DNA from: Prochlorococcus sp. AG-418-C09
Lineage (GTDB): Bacteria > Cyanobacteriota > Cyanobacteriia > PCC-6307 > Cyanobiaceae
Assembly (NCBI GenBank): GCA_003214355.1
Contig: QCLS01000002.1
Coordinates: forward strand, 62,001 to 126,000
Reading direction: 5' to 3'
Length of the DNA: 64,000 bases
A program made the translations under genes and the position numbers. Below are positions 31,541-41,805 of this stretch, in pieces; the first letter of the stretch is position 1, and each line of letters opens with the position of its first letter. Under the pieces are notes generated by a model, which saw nothing but the letters and a program-made list of their open reading frames with translations, was not told the origin of the DNA and searched no databases.

Positions 31541-33694
31541 CTAACTAATTACTTCACCGATCTTATACCATGAGGAACTTAGATATTTTGCATATTTAGC
31601 GTTACAACTGATTAACAAAGGTCCACAAGTCTGGGGGTCTATTAATAAATTAATTTCTTCTGTAAAGTTATCTGAATTAGTCAAAAGGATTGTTCTATGA
31701 TTTTTATTCTTAGACATAATTTCATCAAGTTTTATTTTGTTTGAATGATAAAGAGAACTTCTTACTCCCATTCTGATTAACTCAAATACGCCAGGATAAG
31801 CTCTAAGAGAATTCAACTTAAGAGCAACCTTTAAAGGGGATAAGTCTTTATTTATTCTTGATAAATTTGTAGTTTCTATCATTTCTAATAAATGTCCTAT
31901 TAGACCATATCCTGTTATGTCAGTTGCAGCATTTATGAACTTCACTTTAAACCTTTTTTGCAAATCATTAATCTCATCTATTAAAAATTGTTGACTCACA
32001 ATCATATTTTCAATAACGGAGCTATAACTTTTAAACAAATTAATATTTCTCATCTGGCCTGCAAAAAAAATGCCGACACCTAATGGTCTAGACATAAATA
32101 GTGAATCTCCTAACTGCATGCCAGATTTTTTCCAACTTCTAAAGTCGCCTTCCACCATACCCTGCACAACTAAAGAGAGGTCAATCCCAAGAGGGTAAGG
32201 TCTTGTTACAATATTTCTTGATTCAAATGTATGCCCTCCAATTATTTTTCCACCTAAGTCCTCTACCGTTGATTTCACACCCTGTAAAATATGAGAAAAA
32301 AGATAATTTTGATATTCTTTTTCTATTTTTGGGATGTTAACTATCATTTGAGCAGAAGAAACTTTAGCTCCACAAGCCCATAAATCAGAGCATGCATGTA
32401 AAGTTGTTATCCTTGCATTAAGCCAAGGATCAGATAACAAGGCAGGAAAGCCATCCACACTTTGTAAAAAAAGCTTTTCCTCATTTATAAATAATTCACT
32501 TGCATCTTCAGGACAATCAGCAAATTGTTCTAGATTTGATGATCTCAAAGAACTATTCAGAACTTGTTGCGAAATTTTTGCGGCACAACCTCTACAATCA
32601 TCTTTCGACTGAGATTCAGACATTACATTAGATTTCATTATCTCTAGTTTTAATTTATTTATAAAATTATTATCAATTTTTTTCTTAAGTATCGCAAAGA
32701 TATGGCTTGGTCCAAAAACCTTATTCCCATAGATTATAAAAGCCTTTGGAACTTGATCATTAAAACAATTTAAAATTTGCAAGCCATATTTTTGAGGAAA
32801 CCAATTATGTAATTTTCTTCCTTTAAATTCCTTATAAATATTCTTTGCAAGTATATTAACTACTTTTACTGCATATAACCCTGAAGAATTAAGTTTATTT
32901 GATTCTATAGAAGAACAATCTCCAACAGCAAATACTTCTTGAAAGTTACTCAAATTCAATTTGTGAGTTGTAATGATTCGGCCTTTTTTATCTAAATTCA
33001 AAATATTTCTTTTAATCCATAAAGGGGGTTGGTTTCCAGTACATAAAATAATTCTTTGAAATTTAAACCTAATTTCTTTAGCAATTTTTATATTAGAAAT
33101 CATCAAATAATGGATTAATTTTTTATTAATAGTATTACTATTACACACTAAAACTAGCTCTCTTTCTTTCCATCTTTTCCTTAATGCAAATGCTACTTCA
33201 ATCGCAGCAAGGCCACTACCCACTATTACGAAAGGGAGTGCACTTTGATTATTAAGCGAGTCTTCTGATTGTATTAAATCGTAAGCCTTAAAAAATGGTT
33301 TAATAGGAAAAGCGATGTTTTGTTTAAATAAGTCTATATATTCATCTGTAATTTTTGTTTCCCCACCATAATTTAAGATAATTCTAGAGTAAGAAATGCT
33401 TAATCTTTCATGAAAGAGAATTTTTCTTTTTCTAAAATCAATATCACGAACTTCATCTTTTATAAAAGCAATTTTTACTCTATTTGCTAAAGACAAAATA
33501 TCAATTAAATTATTTTCCAATTGAATTTCTCCAGCTATTAATGAAGGGAACATTGCTGAATAAACCAAATGAGAATCTCTAGATATAATTGAAATAGGAC
33601 ATTTAGGGATTAAATCGGGTCTCATTAGCCACTTTCGCATTAACAAAACATTGGAATGTCCTCCTCCAACAAGCACTAGATGATTAAAAGTCAT
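31541..33694 (-). CDS. selD: Flavoprotein oxidoreductase fused to selenide,water dikinase (SelD)
   Basis: 717 residues with two enzymes in one chain. Residues 1-350 form a pyridine nucleotide-disulphide oxidoreductase: FAD loop LVLVGGGHSNVLLMRKW, second Rossmann motif VIVGSGLAAIEVAFAL (about 152-167) and VFAVGDCSS (about 252-260). Residues 360-717 are SelD: active-site DDCRGCAAKIS with Cys370 and Lys373, and ATP-binding ITGYGLIGHLLEM (about 598-610). SelD makes selenophosphate from selenide and ATP. The fusion occurs in other cyanobacteria; the flavoprotein may reduce or supply selenium. Selenophosphate would go to 2-selenouridine in tRNA or to a selenoprotein; neither pathway gene is in this window. 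Confidence 0.92.
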   Translation of the reverse strand: MTFNHLVLVGGGHSNVLLMRKWLMRPDLIPKCPISIISRDSHLVYSAMFPSLIAGEIQLENNLIDILSLANRVKIAFIKDEVRDIDFRKRKILFHERLSISYSRIILNYGGETKITDEYIDLFKQNIAFPIKPFFKAYDLIQSEDSLNNQSALPFVIVGSGLAAIEVAFALRKRWKERELVLVCNSNTINKKLIHYLMISNIKIAKEIRFKFQRIILCTGNQPPLWIKRNILNLDKKGRIITTHKLNLSNFQEVFAVGDCSSIESNKLNSSGLYAVKVVNILAKNIYKEFKGRKLHNWFPQKYGLQILNCFNDQVPKAFIIYGNKVFGPSHIFAILKKKIDNNFINKLKLEIMKSNVMSESQSKDDCRGCAAKISQQVLNSSLRSSNLEQFADCPEDASELFINEEKLFLQSVDGFPALLSDPWLNARITTLHACSDLWACGAKVSSAQMIVNIPKIEKEYQNYLFSHILQGVKSTVEDLGGKIIGGHTFESRNIVTRPYPLGIDLSLVVQGMVEGDFRSWKKSGMQLGDSLFMSRPLGVGIFFAGQMRNINLFKSYSSVIENMIVSQQFLIDEINDLQKRFKVKFINAATDITGYGLIGHLLEMIETTNLSRINKDLSPLKVALKLNSLRAYPGVFELIRMGVRSSLYHSNKIKLDEIMSKNKNHRTILLTNSDNFTEEINLLIDPQTCGPLLISCNAKYAKYLSSSWYKIGEVIS

Positions 33695-33704
33695 TCGAAT
33701 TAAG

Positions 33705-34604
33705 ATGAATAAAGAACATTTATTACCTATTGAGAACTCAAGATTAGGTGTAATCGGTGGGAGTGGTTTCTATTCCATTCAATCGATTGATTGTTGTAAA
33801 GAAATAGAAATTAATACTCCCTATGGTAAACCCTCTGATTCAATAAAGATCTTTAAAGTTGGAAATCTCGAACTGGCTTTTATCGCTAGACATGGAAATA
33901 AACATCAATTCAATCCAACAGAAGTCCCATATAAAGCAAATATTTGGGCTTTAAGATCGATTGGAGTTAGATGGATACTTGCTCCATCTGCCGTAGGCTC
34001 ACTTCAAGAACAAATTAGACCCCTTGATATAGTTGTGCCTGATCAGTTTATAGATAGAACCAACAACAGACCAGCAAGTTTTTTTAGTCAAGGAATTGTT
34101 GCTCATGTAAATATGGGGGACCCTTTTTGTACTAACCTGTCAAGAATATTAAGTGATATTGGAGAAAAATATATTCCAAGCGGGAGACAACTTCACAAGA
34201 GTGGTACCTATCTTGCAATGGAGGGTCCCGCATTCTCAACGAGAGCTGAATCCAATCTTTATAGAAAATGGGGCTGCTCAATTATTGGAATGACAAACCA
34301 CACTGAAGCACGACTTGCTAAGGAAGCAGAGATAGCTTATTCATCTTTATCTATGGTTACGGACTATGATTGCTGGAATCAAACTCAGCAGGAAGTATCT
34401 GTGGAGATGGTACTTAATAACTTAAAAATCAATACTGAAGTTGCCAATAAAATAGTTTTCGAAACAGCTAAACAAATAGATATTTTAAGGCCAAAAAGTA
34501 ATTCTCACAAAGCACTTGAAGTAGGTTTAATGAGTCCTAAAGAGCAAGTACCTTTAGAAACACTTTCTAAAGTGAACATTTTTACTGATTCTTATTGGAC
34601 TTGA
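33705..34604 (+). CDS. mtnP: S-methyl-5'-thioadenosine phosphorylase
   Basis: 299 residues of the purine nucleoside phosphorylase (MTAP/PNP II) family. Phosphate-binding GVIGGSGFYSI at the N-terminus, FIARHGNKHQFNPTEVPYKANIWAL (about 61-86, with the RHG motif), YLAMEGPAFSTRAES (about 166-181) and GMTNHTEARLAKEAEI (about 192-207; the MTN motif fits methylthioadenosine). It recycles the adenine and methylthioribose moieties released by polyamine or related SAM-dependent reactions. It is divergent from the selD fusion, with 10 bp between starts. Confidence 0.94.
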   Translation: MNKEHLLPIENSRLGVIGGSGFYSIQSIDCCKEIEINTPYGKPSDSIKIFKVGNLELAFIARHGNKHQFNPTEVPYKANIWALRSIGVRWILAPSAVGSLQEQIRPLDIVVPDQFIDRTNNRPASFFSQGIVAHVNMGDPFCTNLSRILSDIGEKYIPSGRQLHKSGTYLAMEGPAFSTRAESNLYRKWGCSIIGMTNHTEARLAKEAEIAYSSLSMVTDYDCWNQTQQEVSVEMVLNNLKINTEVANKIVFETAKQIDILRPKSNSHKALEVGLMSPKEQVPLETLSKVNIFTDSYWT

Positions 34605-34635
34605 TATTTAACGTCTTCAAAGATGATTCTTAACT

Positions 34636-34830
34636 TTATGCAGAACCAACGCCATTATATGACCCATAGAAGAATATTCCTAGGACAAAAATGACTGCTA
34701 TACCGCCAGCAGTTGCCACTAGCCAAAGAGGTAAAGTACCTTCTGTCCAGCGTCTTTCCCAAGCTACGGCTGGTCTTCCATCAGGAAGTCTATCTGGTAT
34801 TCTGCCATCGGGACCTTTTAATTTACTCAT
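34636..34830 (-). CDS. psbJ: Photosystem II reaction centre protein J
   Basis: A 64-residue protein with one helix (about residues 36-57, [21 protein letters not shown]) and the terminal GSYNGVGSA typical of PsbJ. The N-terminal extension ([26 protein letters not shown]) is longer than in freshwater cyanobacteria, as in marine picocyanobacteria. Last gene of psbE-F-L-J. Confidence 0.97.
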   Translation of the reverse strand: MSKLKGPDGRIPDRLPDGRPAVAWERRWTEGTLPLWLVATAGGIAVIFVLGIFFYGSYNGVGSA

Positions 34831-34839
34831 AGTTTTTAA

Positions 34840-34959
34840 TTAGTTGAAAAAGTAACTGGAAAATAAAATTCCTAGAACAAACACTGATAACAAGCCTAAA
34901 TATAAACTTGTACGGTTAAGCTCTACGGGTACCTTATTAGGGTTTTCATTTACTTGCAT
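34840..34959 (-). CDS. psbL: Photosystem II reaction centre protein L
   Basis: A 39-residue peptide, [18 protein letters not shown] followed by a single helix ([21 protein letters not shown]). PsbL is needed for QA function and for dimerisation. It lies 9 bp after psbF and 9 bp before psbJ. Too short for most gene callers. Confidence 0.96.
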
Positions 34960-34968
34960 GATTGAAAA

Positions 34969-35115
34969 TTAACGTCTAATGAATTGCATTGCGGCTATTG
35001 CGCCTAGAAAAAAAACAGAGGGAATTGCAAGAGCATGAACTGCTAGCCAACGTACTGTGAATATTGGATAAACACGAACTTCAGCCGCTTGCATTGGTGC
35101 TTGTGAATTTGTCAT
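34969..35115 (-). CDS. psbF: Cytochrome b559 subunit beta
   Basis: A 48-residue single-helix peptide with the haem-ligating His in [17 protein letters not shown] (about residue 27) and the end AAMQFIRR. It pairs with PsbE to bind one b-type haem in photosystem II. It starts right after the psbE stop (adjacent codons). Confidence 0.97.
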   Translation of the reverse strand: MTNSQAPMQAAEVRVYPIFTVRWLAVHALAIPSVFFLGAIAAMQFIRR

Positions 35116-35364
35116 TTATTGTGTCCTTAGATCTAATTGAGACTTTGCGTCATATCTCTCAGTTACTACAGGAGCTTTTGATTCAGAAGCTTGGAAATAG
35201 CTATCTGGGCGAGGTGTTCCAAAAGCATCATATGCTAACCCCGTATATACGAAAAGAAATCCTGCTATAAAGATAGCTGGTAATGTAACTGCATGAATAA
35301 TCCAGTATCTGATACTGGTGATTATTTCAAAGAAAGGGCGTTCGCCCGTAGAACCTGCGGCCAT
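35116..35364 (-). CDS. psbE: Cytochrome b559 subunit alpha
   Basis: 82 residues from ATG 35364 ([15 protein letters not shown]); a start two codons upstream is possible but not conserved. Haem-ligating His in [19 protein letters not shown] (about residue 23). The lumenal tail runs to [13 protein letters not shown]. First gene of psbE-F-L-J. Upstream on the same strand are ycf48 and rubA. Confidence 0.98.
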   Translation of the reverse strand: MAAGSTGERPFFEIITSIRYWIIHAVTLPAIFIAGFLFVYTGLAYDAFGTPRPDSYFQASESKAPVVTERYDAKSQLDLRTQ

Positions 35365-35491
35365 AATCACTAATATTTACCATATGATCTTACAAGGAAA
35401 AAACCTAAATTTGCGAAGATTCTTACAGCTTGGTTACAGACAGTTGCTATTTGAAACTAAAAATTAAGATTTTTACAAGAAAAAAACTAAT

Positions 35492-36508
35492 TTATCCATT
35501 CCATTTGAGAATATATCCTCTTTCACCAAGAATAAATCCCTTAGGCTGTTCTGAGAGGTCATTATTAAAAAAAAGAATCTTTATATAGTTAGTTGGTAAG
35601 CTTGAGGCAACAGGATCTAAGTACCAACTGTTGCCGCCATCATTACTTGCTATTAAAGTTCCATTTCCTCCTCCTGCCCAAATTACATCGTTAGAATCCC
35701 AACCCATATCAAGGTAATTATATCCATTAAGAATAGGAATAATTGGTTTAGACCAGTTCTCTAAGTCATTGTTATCCTGATTAAATCTAATTTCAGCTCC
35801 TCTGGATAACATCCATAGATTGCCATCAGGATTAAAACCTATACTTTGAACTCTTTTACTACTTGCCCGTTGATGGGCGACCCATGTATCACTATCCTTA
35901 TCTAGTGTAGAAAAGAAATTCCCAAGACTACTAACACTTACATAATCTCCTTCTTTCGTTCTTCTTAAATCCCTAACACCCCCTGAGCCAGAAGCATCTA
36001 CGACCTTGGCTTCCCATGATTCACCGCTATTAGACGTTTCATAGATTGCTCCAGCGGTCGTAGCCAATTCTGCTTTATTAGCATCTACAGTAGTAATTAG
36101 AAATGGCTGACCAGGCAGCTTGTTGCCCAAAGATAATCTAATCCAATTTTTACCTGCATCAACAGAGTGCATTACAAGGGATGGCTGGCCTATTAACCAA
36201 CCCTCATTGCCATTAAAATCAATATCTAATAATCTAAAATTTTCTTCACCAGAAATATCTAGTGATCTTTCTTCCCAGGTTTGTCCACCATCATTAGTTT
36301 CCATAATTAATCTGTTGGAACCTACAAGAAATCCTTTTTTATCATCTATAAAATCAATGTCGAGAGCATTTACTTGAGTATCAAACTGAATAGGTTGCCA
36401 GGGACTTTCATCTGTGACTTGTACTCCTGTTGTTGAACAACCACTCAAAACAAGGCACATTAAAACAGCTAAAAGTAAATTGGGAATGCTAGTAATAAGT
36501 TTTTTCAT
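35492..36508 (-). CDS. ycf48: Photosystem II assembly factor Ycf48 (HCF136)
   Basis: A 338-residue lipoprotein: N-terminal signal ends in LVLSGCS (lipobox Cys about residue 24). It has seven-bladed beta-propeller repeats of the BNR/Vps10-like kind ([42 protein letters not shown]). Ycf48 binds pre-D1 and helps early photosystem II reaction-centre assembly. The order rubA-ycf48-psbE-psbF-psbL-psbJ is conserved in cyanobacteria and couples assembly factors with cytochrome b559. Confidence 0.95.
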   Translation of the reverse strand: MKKLITSIPNLLLAVLMCLVLSGCSTTGVQVTDESPWQPIQFDTQVNALDIDFIDDKKGFLVGSNRLIMETNDGGQTWEERSLDISGEENFRLLDIDFNGNEGWLIGQPSLVMHSVDAGKNWIRLSLGNKLPGQPFLITTVDANKAELATTAGAIYETSNSGESWEAKVVDASGSGGVRDLRRTKEGDYVSVSSLGNFFSTLDKDSDTWVAHQRASSKRVQSIGFNPDGNLWMLSRGAEIRFNQDNNDLENWSKPIIPILNGYNYLDMGWDSNDVIWAGGGNGTLIASNDGGNSWYLDPVASSLPTNYIKILFFNNDLSEQPKGFILGERGYILKWNG

Positions 36509-36517
36509 TTCTTTATC

Positions 36518-36946
36518 TTAGTGTAAAGAGTACAAAGAAAGAAAGCATGCAGCTGCAAATGCCAAGCCACCAAAAATTAGAATATTTTTTTGACCCGGAG
36601 GCAAGCTGTTAAATCCAAAGCCATAAGTTAAATTCTCCTCAAAGCCACTTGGTTTAGATCTTGGACCAATATCCTTATACAAATTCTTTCCAGCTCTACA
36701 GACAGGGCAAGCAAAAGTTTTACCATCAATCGCCATAAAAGGAGTATTTCTTGGTATATTTAACTTCTTTATGCCTTCGGACGGATCATAAATGTATCCA
36801 CAGCTTCTACATTCGAATCTATTTTGTTCTAAATTAGTTATGTCTTCGTCTTTTTGTTGTTCAGACTGAATAACTTGAAGTTCTTCTTTCACAGAGTCAT
36901 CAACTATGATGTTTTCCTCAGATGATGGTTGAATGTTTTCACTCAC
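36518..36946 (-). CDS. rubA: Membrane-anchored rubredoxin RubA
   Basis: 142 residues: an acidic N-terminal tail (about 1-45), a rubredoxin domain with two metal-binding knuckles (FECRSCGYIYD and FACPVCRAGK), and a C-terminal membrane helix (ILIFGGLAFAAACFLSLYSLH). RubA is required for photosystem assembly in cyanobacteria. It is 9 bp upstream of ycf48 and is divergent from ndhC, with a 64-bp shared promoter region. Confidence 0.95.
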   Translation of the reverse strand: MSENIQPSSEENIIVDDSVKEELQVIQSEQQKDEDITNLEQNRFECRSCGYIYDPSEGIKKLNIPRNTPFMAIDGKTFACPVCRAGKNLYKDIGPRSKPSGFEENLTYGFGFNSLPPGQKNILIFGGLAFAAACFLSLYSLH

Positions 36947-37010
36947 GATTTATTATTAATCTTTAAGAACTCTAAAAGATTTTATTTAATTCAGCGAATT
37001 TTTCCAAAAA

Positions 37011-37373
37011 ATGTTTTCACTTCCAGGTTATGAATATTTCTTAGGCTTTTTGATTATTGCCGCAGCTGTACCAATATTAGCTCTTATAACTAATTTTTTT
37101 GTTTCCCCTAAATCAAGAAAAGGTGAGAGAGAACTTACATATGAATCTGGAATGGAGCCTATTGGAGGAGCATGGATTCAATTTAATATCAGATATTACA
37201 TGTTCGCTTTAGTTTTCGTTATATTTGATGTAGAAACTGTATTCCTCTATCCTTGGGCAGTAGCATTTAACAAACTTGGATTGCTTGCTTTTGTGGAAGC
37301 ACTAATTTTTATTGCCATTCTTGTGATTGCACTAGCTTATGCTTGGAGAAAAGGAGCTTTAGAATGGAGTTAA
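37011..37373 (+). CDS. ndhC: NAD(P)H-quinone oxidoreductase subunit 3
   Basis: 120-residue membrane subunit of the thylakoid NDH-1 complex with three helices (about 8-30, 64-84, 90-112). Diagnostic [37 protein letters not shown] is present in residues 39-76. First gene of ndhC-ndhK-ndhJ; NDH-1 carries out cyclic electron flow and respiration. Confidence 0.97.
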   Translation: MFSLPGYEYFLGFLIIAAAVPILALITNFFVSPKSRKGERELTYESGMEPIGGAWIQFNIRYYMFALVFVIFDVETVFLYPWAVAFNKLGLLAFVEALIFIAILVIALAYAWRKGALEWS

Positions 37374-37377
37374 GAAA

Positions 37378-38112
37378 TTGAGCGACTCATTATCACCCAA
37401 AGCGTTAAGGGAAATCAGACAAGGTACTTGCAATCCTTTAGAAGTGCCTCAGATAACTACTGACTTGAGTGAGAATATAATATTAACAAGTTTAGATGAC
37501 TTACATAATTGGGCCAGAATGAGTAGTTTATGGCCATTACTTTACGGGACGGCATGCTGTTTTATTGAATTTGCAGCATTGATTGGCTCAAGATTTGACT
37601 TTGATAGATTTGGCTTAGTACCAAGAAGTTCACCTAGACAAGCAGATTTATTGATTGTTGCAGGAACAGTAACCATGAAAATGGCTCCAGCTCTAGTTCG
37701 ACTCTATGAACAAATGCCAGAGCCTAAATACGTTATAGCAATGGGTGCATGCACCATTACAGGAGGTATGTTTAGCGCAGATTCAACCACCGCAGTTAGA
37801 GGGGTTGATAAACTAATACCAGTTGATCTTTACCTCCCTGGATGTCCTCCAAGACCCGAAGCTATTTTCGATGCCGTAATTAAATTAAGGAAAAAGGTTG
37901 GGAATGAGAGTATCCTTGAAAGAAGTAAGTCAAAGCAATCGCATCGATATTTTACTGTAAATCACAAAATGAACTTAGTTTTTTCTAAAAATAATGGTCA
38001 ATATTTGAATACCACAGATGAAAAGATGATTATGTCTTCGAACAAAGAAAACTTAGAAGAGATTGAAAATACACTTGATGAAAAATCTTCAGAAAATGAT
38101 AAAATCTTATAA
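37378..38112 (+). CDS. ndhK: NAD(P)H-quinone oxidoreductase subunit K
   Basis: 244 residues; binds the N2-type [4Fe-4S] cluster. Cluster cysteines lie in [11 protein letters not shown] (about residues 58-68), MGACTITGG (about 122-130) and [10 protein letters not shown] (about 156-165). The start is TTG 37378, 4 bases after the ndhC stop. Residues about 185-244 form an extra low-complexity, Ser/Glu/Asp/Lys-rich tail. It overlaps ndhJ by one base (TAATG). Confidence 0.95.
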   Translation: MSDSLSPKALREIRQGTCNPLEVPQITTDLSENIILTSLDDLHNWARMSSLWPLLYGTACCFIEFAALIGSRFDFDRFGLVPRSSPRQADLLIVAGTVTMKMAPALVRLYEQMPEPKYVIAMGACTITGGMFSADSTTAVRGVDKLIPVDLYLPGCPPRPEAIFDAVIKLRKKVGNESILERSKSKQSHRYFTVNHKMNLVFSKNNGQYLNTTDEKMIMSSNKENLEEIENTLDEKSSENDKIL

Positions 38113-38642
38113 TGGATAATAATATTACTCCTTCCTCTAATGAAGAAATTATCCAGAAAACGGGGATTATAAGCCAAAAACTTATTTCTGAAGGGATCCA
38201 AAATGAATCTCTTGAGAATGATCACTTAGGTGTTGAAGTAATATCTGTAGAGCCAAGTTCTTTATATTCTGCAGTATCAAAGCTAAAATCACTTGGATTT
38301 AATTATTTACAGTGTCAGGGTGGTTATGATGAAGGCCCTGGTAAACGTTTAGTAAGTTTTTATCACTTTATTGAAGTAGGTGATTTGGATAAATTAGAAC
38401 AAATTAAAGAAATTAGAGTTAAAGTTTTTTTAGAAAGAGATTCAGACTTGTCTGTTCCTAGCCTCTACTCTCTTTTTAAAGGTAGTGATTGGCAAGAAAG
38501 AGAAACTTATGACATGTTTGGAATCAATTTTGCTAATCATCCTTGCCCTAAAAGATTATTAATGCCAGAAGACTGGAGGGGGTGGCCATTGAGAAAAGAT
38601 TATATTCAGCCTGATTTCTATGAGTTACAAGATGCTTACTGA
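38112..38642 (+). CDS. ndhJ: NAD(P)H-quinone oxidoreductase subunit J
   Basis: 176 residues of the 30-kDa (NuoC-like) subunit. The diagnostic block is [29 protein letters not shown] at about 132-160, followed by [20 protein letters not shown]. It completes ndhC-K-J. It overlaps the 3' end of the convergent YvcK-like gene by 7 bases. Confidence 0.97.
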   Translation: MDNNITPSSNEEIIQKTGIISQKLISEGIQNESLENDHLGVEVISVEPSSLYSAVSKLKSLGFNYLQCQGGYDEGPGKRLVSFYHFIEVGDLDKLEQIKEIRVKVFLERDSDLSVPSLYSLFKGSDWQERETYDMFGINFANHPCPKRLLMPEDWRGWPLRKDYIQPDFYELQDAY

Positions 38643-40021
38643 TTAGATTTCTTTATTTTCCTGTAAATATACATTACTGCCCTGGAAAGTCTTCTTGGGT
38701 CATGGCGCAAGGTAGGTCTAATTTTCTTAGCGTAAAGTGGGGCCTGCAAAACATAATATCCTTCAGATATTAATTTATTCTTGTCACATAATACAGGTTC
38801 AGCTCCTCTAGATCTGTAATAGTCAACAAGAGGAGATTCTTCAAATTCGATTTGAGAAAGTATTGAATTAAATATTCTTTTATTAACTCCAAAAATTGAT
38901 AATTGCTTTTCAATAGATTTAACATGCTCATAGACGCCTAGGCCATCTGTTTCACCGGGTTGAGTCATCAAATTACTTATATAGATTTTAGGCGCATTAC
39001 TATTAATAAGTGCTTCAACAATATCTGGAATAAGCAAATTAGGTAGTAAAGATGTATATAAACTACCTGGTCCAAGAATAATTAAATCTGATTGTTTAAT
39101 CGCCTCAATTGCAGTAGGAAGAGCTGTAGGATTTTCCGGGACACATCCAATCCTAGCAATTGGTTTATCAGATTGACTTATTAGGCTTTCCCCAAATATC
39201 TTCTCACCATCCTCTAACTCTGCCCACAGCATAACATCGATACTTGTGGCAGGTATAACTTGACCTTGAACAGCTAAAACCTTACTTGAAGCCTGGACTG
39301 CTTTTTCCAAACTCCCAGTAATAGTGGTTAATGCTGACAAAAAGAGATTTCCAAAACTATGTCCCTCTAATCCACTTCCACCAGAAAATCTATACTGAAA
39401 TAATCTTGTTAAGGTTGGCTCCTCATTTGATAATGCCGCCAAACAATTTCTAATGTCTCCGGGCGGTTGCACACCCAATTGTTTTCGCAATATTCCACTA
39501 CTTCCTCCATCGTCCGACACTGTTACTATGGCACTTATATTACTGCTGTAGTTTTTTAAACCTTTCAAAAGTGTAGACAATCCAGTACCCCCACCGATAG
39601 CAACAATATTAGGCCCCTTACTTAATTTACTTTTTACTCTCAATGCGTCTACTAGAAAAGTATCTTTCTCAGGAGCTAATGCTCTTTTAATAGAGTTAAT
39701 ACTTCTGTTTTGTCCTATACCCAACAATAAAAGTCCAATAATTAAAATAAATGGACCTAATAATGGTGGGACGGTAGAAAAACTAGTCAATGTCCAATTG
39801 ACGAGATTAATAAGCCAAACAATGGGTCTTAATTCTGTCCATATAACTATGCCTATCATTGCCGTTAAAAAACCGATAGCAGAAGTCAGCATCCACCTTT
39901 TTATTAGCAAGCCCGGTAAAAGCCATCCTAGAATCCTAAAAAGTTTTTTTATAATACCGATATTAGATCTACGGATATTTGAAAAAGTTTTATTTAATCT
40001 AGTATTTCCTCTTCTTTTCAT
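38636..40021 (-). CDS. YvcK/CofD-like protein with N-terminal membrane helices
   Basis: 461 residues. The C-terminal 320 residues have the YvcK/CofD fold: [19 protein letters not shown] (about 134-152), [19 protein letters not shown] (about 160-178), [12 protein letters not shown] and [19 protein letters not shown] (about 310-328). YvcK proteins bind UDP-sugars and influence gluconeogenic growth and cell shape in Bacillus. The N-terminal 130 residues carry two membrane helices (about 33-63 and 82-105), a feature of cyanobacterial members. Cellular role here is unproven. Confidence 0.87.
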   Translation of the reverse strand: MKRRGNTRLNKTFSNIRRSNIGIIKKLFRILGWLLPGLLIKRWMLTSAIGFLTAMIGIVIWTELRPIVWLINLVNWTLTSFSTVPPLLGPFILIIGLLLLGIGQNRSINSIKRALAPEKDTFLVDALRVKSKLSKGPNIVAIGGGTGLSTLLKGLKNYSSNISAIVTVSDDGGSSGILRKQLGVQPPGDIRNCLAALSNEEPTLTRLFQYRFSGGSGLEGHSFGNLFLSALTTITGSLEKAVQASSKVLAVQGQVIPATSIDVMLWAELEDGEKIFGESLISQSDKPIARIGCVPENPTALPTAIEAIKQSDLIILGPGSLYTSLLPNLLIPDIVEALINSNAPKIYISNLMTQPGETDGLGVYEHVKSIEKQLSIFGVNKRIFNSILSQIEFEESPLVDYYRSRGAEPVLCDKNKLISEGYYVLQAPLYAKKIRPTLRHDPRRLSRAVMYIYRKIKKSNQ

Positions 40022-40161
40022 TAAAACCCTCTTGATTTATTTTTTAAATAAGCAAAAATCTATAATTAAATTATAAATCAATTTAATACATACTTTTTTT
40101 ATTTTTCAATATAGTCAATATGTAAATAGAAACAACTCAATTATCTATTAATTTAAGTACT

Positions 40162-40947
40162 TTGAAAAAATACTTCACCCCAGTTGAAACAAATAATCTC
40201 TCTATGACATGGGGGACGAATCATGTTCTGAATAAAATTAATTTATGCCTAAAAGATGGAGAGAGAATTGCAATAGTTGGGCCCTCTGGAACTGGTAAAT
40301 CTACAATCTTAAAAATACTTGCAGGATTGGTTCTACCATCCTCTGGTGAACTAAAACTATTTGGGATAAAACAAGATTATTTAAGGTTAGATCAAGTAGA
40401 TCCTCCTGATGTAAGATTAGTTTTTCAGAATCCTGCATTATTGGGGTCTTTGACAATTGAAGAAAACGTTGGTTTCCTTTTACGAAGAAACAGAAAAATT
40501 CCTCAGAAATTAGTTAAAGAGATAGTAAAAGAATGTTTAGAAGAGGTAGGTCTTTTTGATGTAGCTGAAAAGCTACCTAGCGAACTCAGTGGTGGGATGC
40601 AGAAAAGAGTAAGCTTCGCTAGAGCACTAATTAGCGAAGATACAGTTAAGGAACTAAATAAACCGTTATTGTTATTTGATGAGCCAACAGCTGGCCTAGA
40701 TCCAATCGCCTCTTCAAGAATTGAGGATCTGATAAACAAAACAAATGACAAAGTTAAGGGGTCATCTATTGTAGTTAGTCACGTTCTGAGTACTATAGAG
40801 AGGACCTCCAATAGGGTTTTAATGCTTTATGGAGGTAAATTTCGCTGGGAAGGTTCAATTACTGATTTCCAGACCACTAAAGATCCTTATGTTTTTCAGT
40901 TTAGAAACGGTAAACTTAAAGGACCTATGCAACCAAGAGAGGCGTAG
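40162..40947 (+). CDS. ABC transporter ATP-binding protein (MlaF-like)
   Basis: 261-residue ATPase. Walker A VGPSGTGKSTILK (about 39-51), Q-loop FQNPALLGSLTIEENV (about 91-106), signature LSGGMQKRVSFARAL (about 141-155), Walker B LLLFDEPTAGLDP (about 170-182), switch His in VVSHVLSTI. A TTG start at 40162 keeps the first beta strand (NNLSMTWG); ATG 40204 would remove it. The MCE protein encoded 5 bases downstream marks it as part of a Mla/TGD-type lipid transporter. The permease partner is elsewhere. Confidence 0.9.
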   Translation: MKKYFTPVETNNLSMTWGTNHVLNKINLCLKDGERIAIVGPSGTGKSTILKILAGLVLPSSGELKLFGIKQDYLRLDQVDPPDVRLVFQNPALLGSLTIEENVGFLLRRNRKIPQKLVKEIVKECLEEVGLFDVAEKLPSELSGGMQKRVSFARALISEDTVKELNKPLLLFDEPTAGLDPIASSRIEDLINKTNDKVKGSSIVVSHVLSTIERTSNRVLMLYGGKFRWEGSITDFQTTKDPYVFQFRNGKLKGPMQPREA

Positions 40948-40952
40948 CGATT

Positions 40953-41798
40953 ATGCGTAGAAGTGTTCGCGATTCAATAGTAGGTTTTTCTCTTTTAGGG
41001 GGAATCTTGATTTTCTCATTCTTCACTTTCTGGATAAGAGGGGTTAGATTATCTTCAAAAAACTGGCATCTTTTCGCTTCGTTTAACAACGCAAGTGGAT
41101 TAGCAAAAAAATCACCAGTAACATATAGAGGAATAATTGTAGGATCTGTTGAAGATATCATCTTTACTAACGACTCCATAGAAGCAAAGATCGTTATAAA
41201 TGACTCAGATATTATTTTGCCAAAACCTGTATTTGCAAGAGTTACTACAAACTCCTTTTTAGGAGGAGATGTGGAAGTTGCATTAGAAGCTAACGAAATA
41301 TTGTTACCGGAGGACCTTGCCATACCAACCTCAGAAGAGTGTGAAAGTTCATTAATTGTTTGCGAAGGGGATACTATAAGTGGCAAACAACTATCAAGTC
41401 TATCCAATATCACTAATAGAATTAATCAAATTCTCAAAGAATCTAATCAAGAAAATTTAATTCAGAATATTGTTAACTCTATGGAGCAATTTGATAGAAC
41501 CCAGGAAAATCTTGATGAATTAGTTTATTTATCCAAACAAGAAATAATCAGAATAAAACCTTTGATTGAGGATCTAACTGTAGCCGCAAAACATTTAAAT
41601 GATATTTTAGCCGCAGTTAATGATGAAGATGCATTAGAGGATATTAAAGTAACTCTAGAAGCAGCTAGCTCAATTTCGGAAAAAATGGATGATATGACTG
41701 ATGACTTTCAAAGTTTAATGAAAGACAAAGAATTAACTCGTGCTATCAGAGATTTAACAGTTGGTCTTTCAAAATTCCTCAATGAAATATATCCATAA
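40953..41798 (+). CDS. MCE-domain lipid-transport protein (MlaD/Ycf22-like)
   Basis: 281 residues. One N-terminal membrane anchor (about 8-28; VGFSLLGGILIFSFFTFWI) and an MCE domain (about 37-115; LFASFNNASGLAKKSPVTYRGIIVGSVEDI). The rest is helical (about 150-281), suiting a periplasmic needle. Such proteins bind lipids and bridge membranes in Mla or plastid TGD systems; the cyanobacterial homologue is called Ycf22. Partner of the ATPase just upstream. Confidence 0.9.
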   Translation: MRRSVRDSIVGFSLLGGILIFSFFTFWIRGVRLSSKNWHLFASFNNASGLAKKSPVTYRGIIVGSVEDIIFTNDSIEAKIVINDSDIILPKPVFARVTTNSFLGGDVEVALEANEILLPEDLAIPTSEECESSLIVCEGDTISGKQLSSLSNITNRINQILKESNQENLIQNIVNSMEQFDRTQENLDELVYLSKQEIIRIKPLIEDLTVAAKHLNDILAAVNDEDALEDIKVTLEAASSISEKMDDMTDDFQSLMKDKELTRAIRDLTVGLSKFLNEIYP

Positions 41799-41805
41799 AT
41801 CATCA

